The notes under the pieces are model-generated. The model had not been told where the DNA came from, searched no databases, and was given only the letters and a program-made list of their open reading frames with translations. Made by a program: the position numbers and the translations under genes. Source: Mycolicibacterium sp. 018/SC-01/001 (GTDB lineage Bacteria > Actinomycetota > Actinomycetes > Mycobacteriales > Mycobacteriaceae). Taken from it: a stretch of 64,000 bases of DNA. Location: the NCBI RefSeq assembly GCF_007096635.1, contig NZ_VKAA01000005.1:124001-188000 (forward strand), written 5' to 3'. This document shows, in pieces, positions 61,689-64,000 of the stretch (within the stretch, counting starts at the first letter, position 1; every line of letters begins with the position of its first letter).

Positions 61689-61768
61689 GTCCTGCTCAAC
61701 GGGGAACGCCGGCCGTCCATGTCCTCCCGGCAGGACCGGTTTCCTCGCTGCTGGGAGGACTCGCCTAC

Positions 61769-61774
61769 TACCCT
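61769..61774 (+). promoter_or_regulatory. Predicted -10 box, leaderless, for the LysR gene
   Basis: TACCCT ends 7 nt before GTG 61782, consistent with a leaderless transcript. Confidence 0.4.
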
Positions 61775-61781
61775 GCGGAGG

Positions 61782-62714
61782 GTGGAGCTGCGTCAGTTGC
61801 GCTACTTCGTCGCGGTGGCCGAGGAGCTGAACTTCGGCCGCGCGGCGCAGCGGTTGCGGATCGCGGGGCCCTCGCTGTCCCAGCAGATCAAGGCCCTCGA
61901 ACGCGATCTCAAGGTCCAGCTGTTCGACCGTGATCGCCGCTCCGTCACGCTGACCCCCGCGGGGATCGCTCTGGTGGCCGACGCCCGGGCGCTGATAGAT
62001 CAGGCCGACGCATTGCGCAGGCGCGCAACGGGTTTGGCAGCCACGGATCCGGTCCGCATCGGATGCGTCAACTGGTGCCCGACCGACTGGGCCGAACGCG
62101 CCGCCGGGGTCGCGCAGCTGCGGGTGGACACCTGGGAGATGCCGTCGCACACCCAGGCGGCCCGAGTGGCCGAGGGTGTACTCGACCTGGCGATCTGCTG
62201 GGTCCGAAACGATGACCTCGCCGCGCTGTCACTGCAGGCCCGGCTGATCGGGATCGACCGTCTGGGGGCGTTGTGTCCGGGCACTGACGATTCGCCGGTG
62301 CGGGCCGCCGACGTCATCGTGCTGGTGGACACCGACACCGCGAGCTGGTTGTCGTGGAACCGCTACGCCGAAGAACTCGCCACGAGCACGGGCGCGCGCG
62401 TCATGCGCACCGACGACGGCGGGGTCACCGGACCGACGTTCTTCGAACACGTACGCCGCCTGGGCCGGCCCGTGCTGGTCAACCCCCGAGGGCGGCGCGA
62501 CCCCGAGCCGCGAGACCTGGTGCGCCGACCGGTGATCGAACCGACACCCCTGTGGACATGGTCACTCGTGTGGCGCGCAGACGAACGTCGGCCTGCGGTC
62601 CTTGCCGTCGTCGACGAATTCACCAGAGACGTCGCCGATCTCAGCGTCGACGAGCCGGGCACGTGGGTGCCTGCTGAGGATCCACACCACCGCGGTGGCC
62701 AGCGCAGCACCTGA
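61782..62714 (+). CDS. LysR family regulator
   Basis: 310 residues from GTG 61782. Canonical LysR HTH: ELRQLRYFVAVAEELNFGRA and LRIAGPSLSQQIKALERDL. A short effector domain follows. Divergent from the SDR-SnoaL pair, its likely target. Its last 153 bases overlap the convergent MFS gene; both frames look real because both family lengths fit. Confidence 0.88.
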   Translation: MELRQLRYFVAVAEELNFGRAAQRLRIAGPSLSQQIKALERDLKVQLFDRDRRSVTLTPAGIALVADARALIDQADALRRRATGLAATDPVRIGCVNWCPTDWAERAAGVAQLRVDTWEMPSHTQAARVAEGVLDLAICWVRNDDLAALSLQARLIGIDRLGALCPGTDDSPVRAADVIVLVDTDTASWLSWNRYAEELATSTGARVMRTDDGGVTGPTFFEHVRRLGRPVLVNPRGRRDPEPRDLVRRPVIEPTPLWTWSLVWRADERRPAVLAVVDEFTRDVADLSVDEPGTWVPAEDPHHRGGQRST

Positions 62715-63779
62715 GACGGTCATTGCGGACACCACGAGCGCGGGCCGATACCCGTCGACCGTCAACGGGGCCACCAGCAACGGGCCCACGATCTGCCCGA
62801 CGGAATAGCCGACGGTCAACAGCGCGACCGCCGACCGGATCCCCAGCAGCCGGCCTTCGGCCACCGCGAGCGTGCTCACCCCGATGAACGTCGCGCCGAA
62901 CAACAGCGCTCCCATCAGGCTCGCGGCGACGCCGCCCTGGCAGGCAAGCGCGATACCGATGGCTTGCAACGCCAGCGCGGCGGTGAGCATGGCGGGCTGA
63001 CCGTGCCGGGTGCCGAGCCGCGCCCACAGCGCGGCTGACGGCACCACGGCCAGGCCGACCACGAGCCACGCGCTCGCTCCCAACGCACCGGGGGAGTGCT
63101 CGGCCACCGCCGCCACCAGGAACGTGCCGGCGATGATGTAGCCGACACCTTCCAGGGTGTAGCCGGTGAACAGCAGCAGAAATCGGGTGCCGCCCGTCCT
63201 GCGCGTGTGCGCATGTCTCACCCGCGGTTCCGGACGCGGATGCACCGACCAGCCCGCAGCGGCCAGCACCCCTGCGAGGCCGGCCGCCGTCCACCAGGCT
63301 GTGCGCCAGTCGTCCGTGGGCAGCGCGAGCACCAACGCGGCCGACAGCGCGATACCGGCGCCCACTCCGCCGAAACCCCAGCCGGCCCGTTCCGGCAGCC
63401 GCTCGAGCAGCGTGTTGATCGCGACCACGAAGACCACCGCACTGGCGACCCCCGCCAGGGCGCGCGCCGTCAGCCACACCGTCACGTGCGTCGTCACCGG
63501 CATCACGGCAAGGCTGGCCACGATCGTCACCAGCGCCGCCCGGCACGCCACCCCGGAGCGCGCGAGCCGGGGCGACAGCGTCGTCGCCACCGCGCCGACC
63601 AGATATCCCACGTAGTTCGCTGTCGCCAGGTGTCCGGCGACCGGCGCTGGGAGGCCCGCCTGCGCCGTCATCAACGGCAGGATCGGGGTGTAGACGAATC
63701 TCCCGACGCCCATGGCGGCCGCCAGCGCAGCGGCGGTGGGCAGTGCGCCACGCACGCCGGTGTGCAGATGTCGTCGCAT
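62562..63779 (-). CDS. MFS transporter, YbfB/YjiJ-like
   Basis: 405 residues, about 12 membrane segments. N-terminal AAAMGVGRFVYTPILPLM and ANYVGYLVGAVAT are typical of the YbfB/YjiJ group; central basic loop HPRPEPRVRHAHTRRTG separates two six-helix halves. Probable small-molecule exporter; substrate unknown. The hydrophilic C-terminal tail of about 40 residues is encoded in the part overlapping the LysR gene. Confidence 0.85.
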   Translation of the reverse strand: MRRHLHTGVRGALPTAAALAAAMGVGRFVYTPILPLMTAQAGLPAPVAGHLATANYVGYLVGAVATTLSPRLARSGVACRAALVTIVASLAVMPVTTHVTVWLTARALAGVASAVVFVVAINTLLERLPERAGWGFGGVGAGIALSAALVLALPTDDWRTAWWTAAGLAGVLAAAGWSVHPRPEPRVRHAHTRRTGGTRFLLLFTGYTLEGVGYIIAGTFLVAAVAEHSPGALGASAWLVVGLAVVPSAALWARLGTRHGQPAMLTAALALQAIGIALACQGGVAASLMGALLFGATFIGVSTLAVAEGRLLGIRSAVALLTVGYSVGQIVGPLLVAPLTVDGYRPALVVSAMTVSGAALATAVVWILSRHPRARLVDAEIGDVSGEFVDDGKDRRPTFVCAPHE

Positions 63780-63872
63780 GCTGCCCAGCGTGACCCGTGC
63801 AGGCGCCGGTCAGCCAGGACCGAAATCCTTACAGCTGAGAGATTTTCACTTCCACCCGCCGCGTGTGACGTC

Positions 63873-63932
63873 GCGAGCAGACACGAACTCGAGTGTTCCT
63901 GCGGCGTGTCGCTCGAGTTCGCGACTGCTCGC
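63873..63932. repeat. Hairpin repeat, copy 2
   Basis: Two 21-nt arms (63873-63893 and 63912-63932) pair at 19 of 21 positions around an 18-nt loop, TGTTCCTGCGGCGTGTCG. The inner arms CGAACTCGAG/CTCGAGTTCG are perfect. Same sequence family as 60554-60620. It lies 20 nt after the stop of the partial gene at the window edge. The rest of the gap from 63780 shows nothing else. Confidence 0.7.
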
Positions 63933-63952
63933 GGTCACAGGGCCCCACGCGG

Positions 63953-64000
63953 TCAGAAAGTGGTGCCCTTCTCAGGGTCGAGGACCTGGAAATCGGCCGC
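63953..64000 (-). CDS. C-terminal end of an unidentified gene
   Basis: Fifteen codons and TGA on the minus strand, reading AADFQVLDPEKGTTF then stop. The gene continues beyond the window. The position after the Rv0785-like region would fit Rv0786c or a purine gene, but 15 residues cannot identify it. Confidence 0.5.
   Translation of the reverse strand, partial: AADFQVLDPEKGTTF

Overview
The window is a high-GC actinobacterial chromosome segment, almost certainly from a fast-growing Mycobacterium (Mycolicibacterium). Pointers are the 3' end of an mce4-type operon beside otsA, PhoP and PhoR proteins nearly identical (from memory) to those of M. tuberculosis, a CYP51/ferredoxin operon, a RelZ-like RNase H/(p)ppGpp synthetase, and TANNNT-type leaderless promoters. 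Coding density is very high, genes commonly overlap by ATGA or TGATG, and no gap exceeds 300 bases. I saw no insertion sequence, phage gene, CRISPR array or rRNA. Locus names such as Rv0760c are my recollection of the M. tuberculosis gene order, not search results.

Layout. 1-2600: end of mce4 (Mce4F plus two Mce-associated proteins). 2587-4229 (-): a 54-residue protein translationally coupled to otsA. 4301-5171: an SDR behind a KstR-like operator. 5168-8277 (-): XdhC-like protein and a secreted DUF4185 protein. 8465-8539 (-): tRNA-Thr(UGU). 8569-13726: decapeptide-repeat protein, phoPR behind a triple PhoP box, a HIT protein and a fatty-acyl-CoA ligase. 13716-16146 (-): alcohol dehydrogenase, SnoaL-like protein and an SDR that appears to start at ATT. 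16240-20985 (-): TetR, P450, SDR, CYP51, ferredoxin and SnoaL-like operon. 21160-25929: aldehyde dehydrogenase operon. 25868-30659: TetR, CYP125-like P450, purD, Tat-exported esterase and another TetR.

30.7-49 kb is an accessory island that breaks the conserved order between the second TetR gene and purB. It encodes what looks like a complete route from glycine betaine to pyruvate. A Rieske oxygenase with its own Rieske ferredoxin and FAD reductase would make dimethylglycine. Dimethylglycine oxidase and the four-subunit sarcosine oxidase SoxBDAG then give glycine. Serine hydroxymethyltransferase uses the released methylene-THF to make serine, L-serine dehydratase makes pyruvate, and PurU frees folate. 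Two tandem GntR/FCD regulators and one IclR regulator sit inside the island. A TGATATATCA-type palindrome precedes each of its four folate/amine transcription units, which suggests one GntR regulon.

48958-58105: relZ, purB, CYP126-like P450, DUF1707 protein, membrane protein, purC, oligopeptidase B and a peroxidase, following the M. tuberculosis Rv0777-Rv0782 order. 58175-64000: DUF2334-like protein, KstD-like flavoprotein, SnoaL/SDR/LysR group, an MFS transporter and the last codons of one further minus-strand gene. Two copies of a long imperfect hairpin repeat flank this last block.
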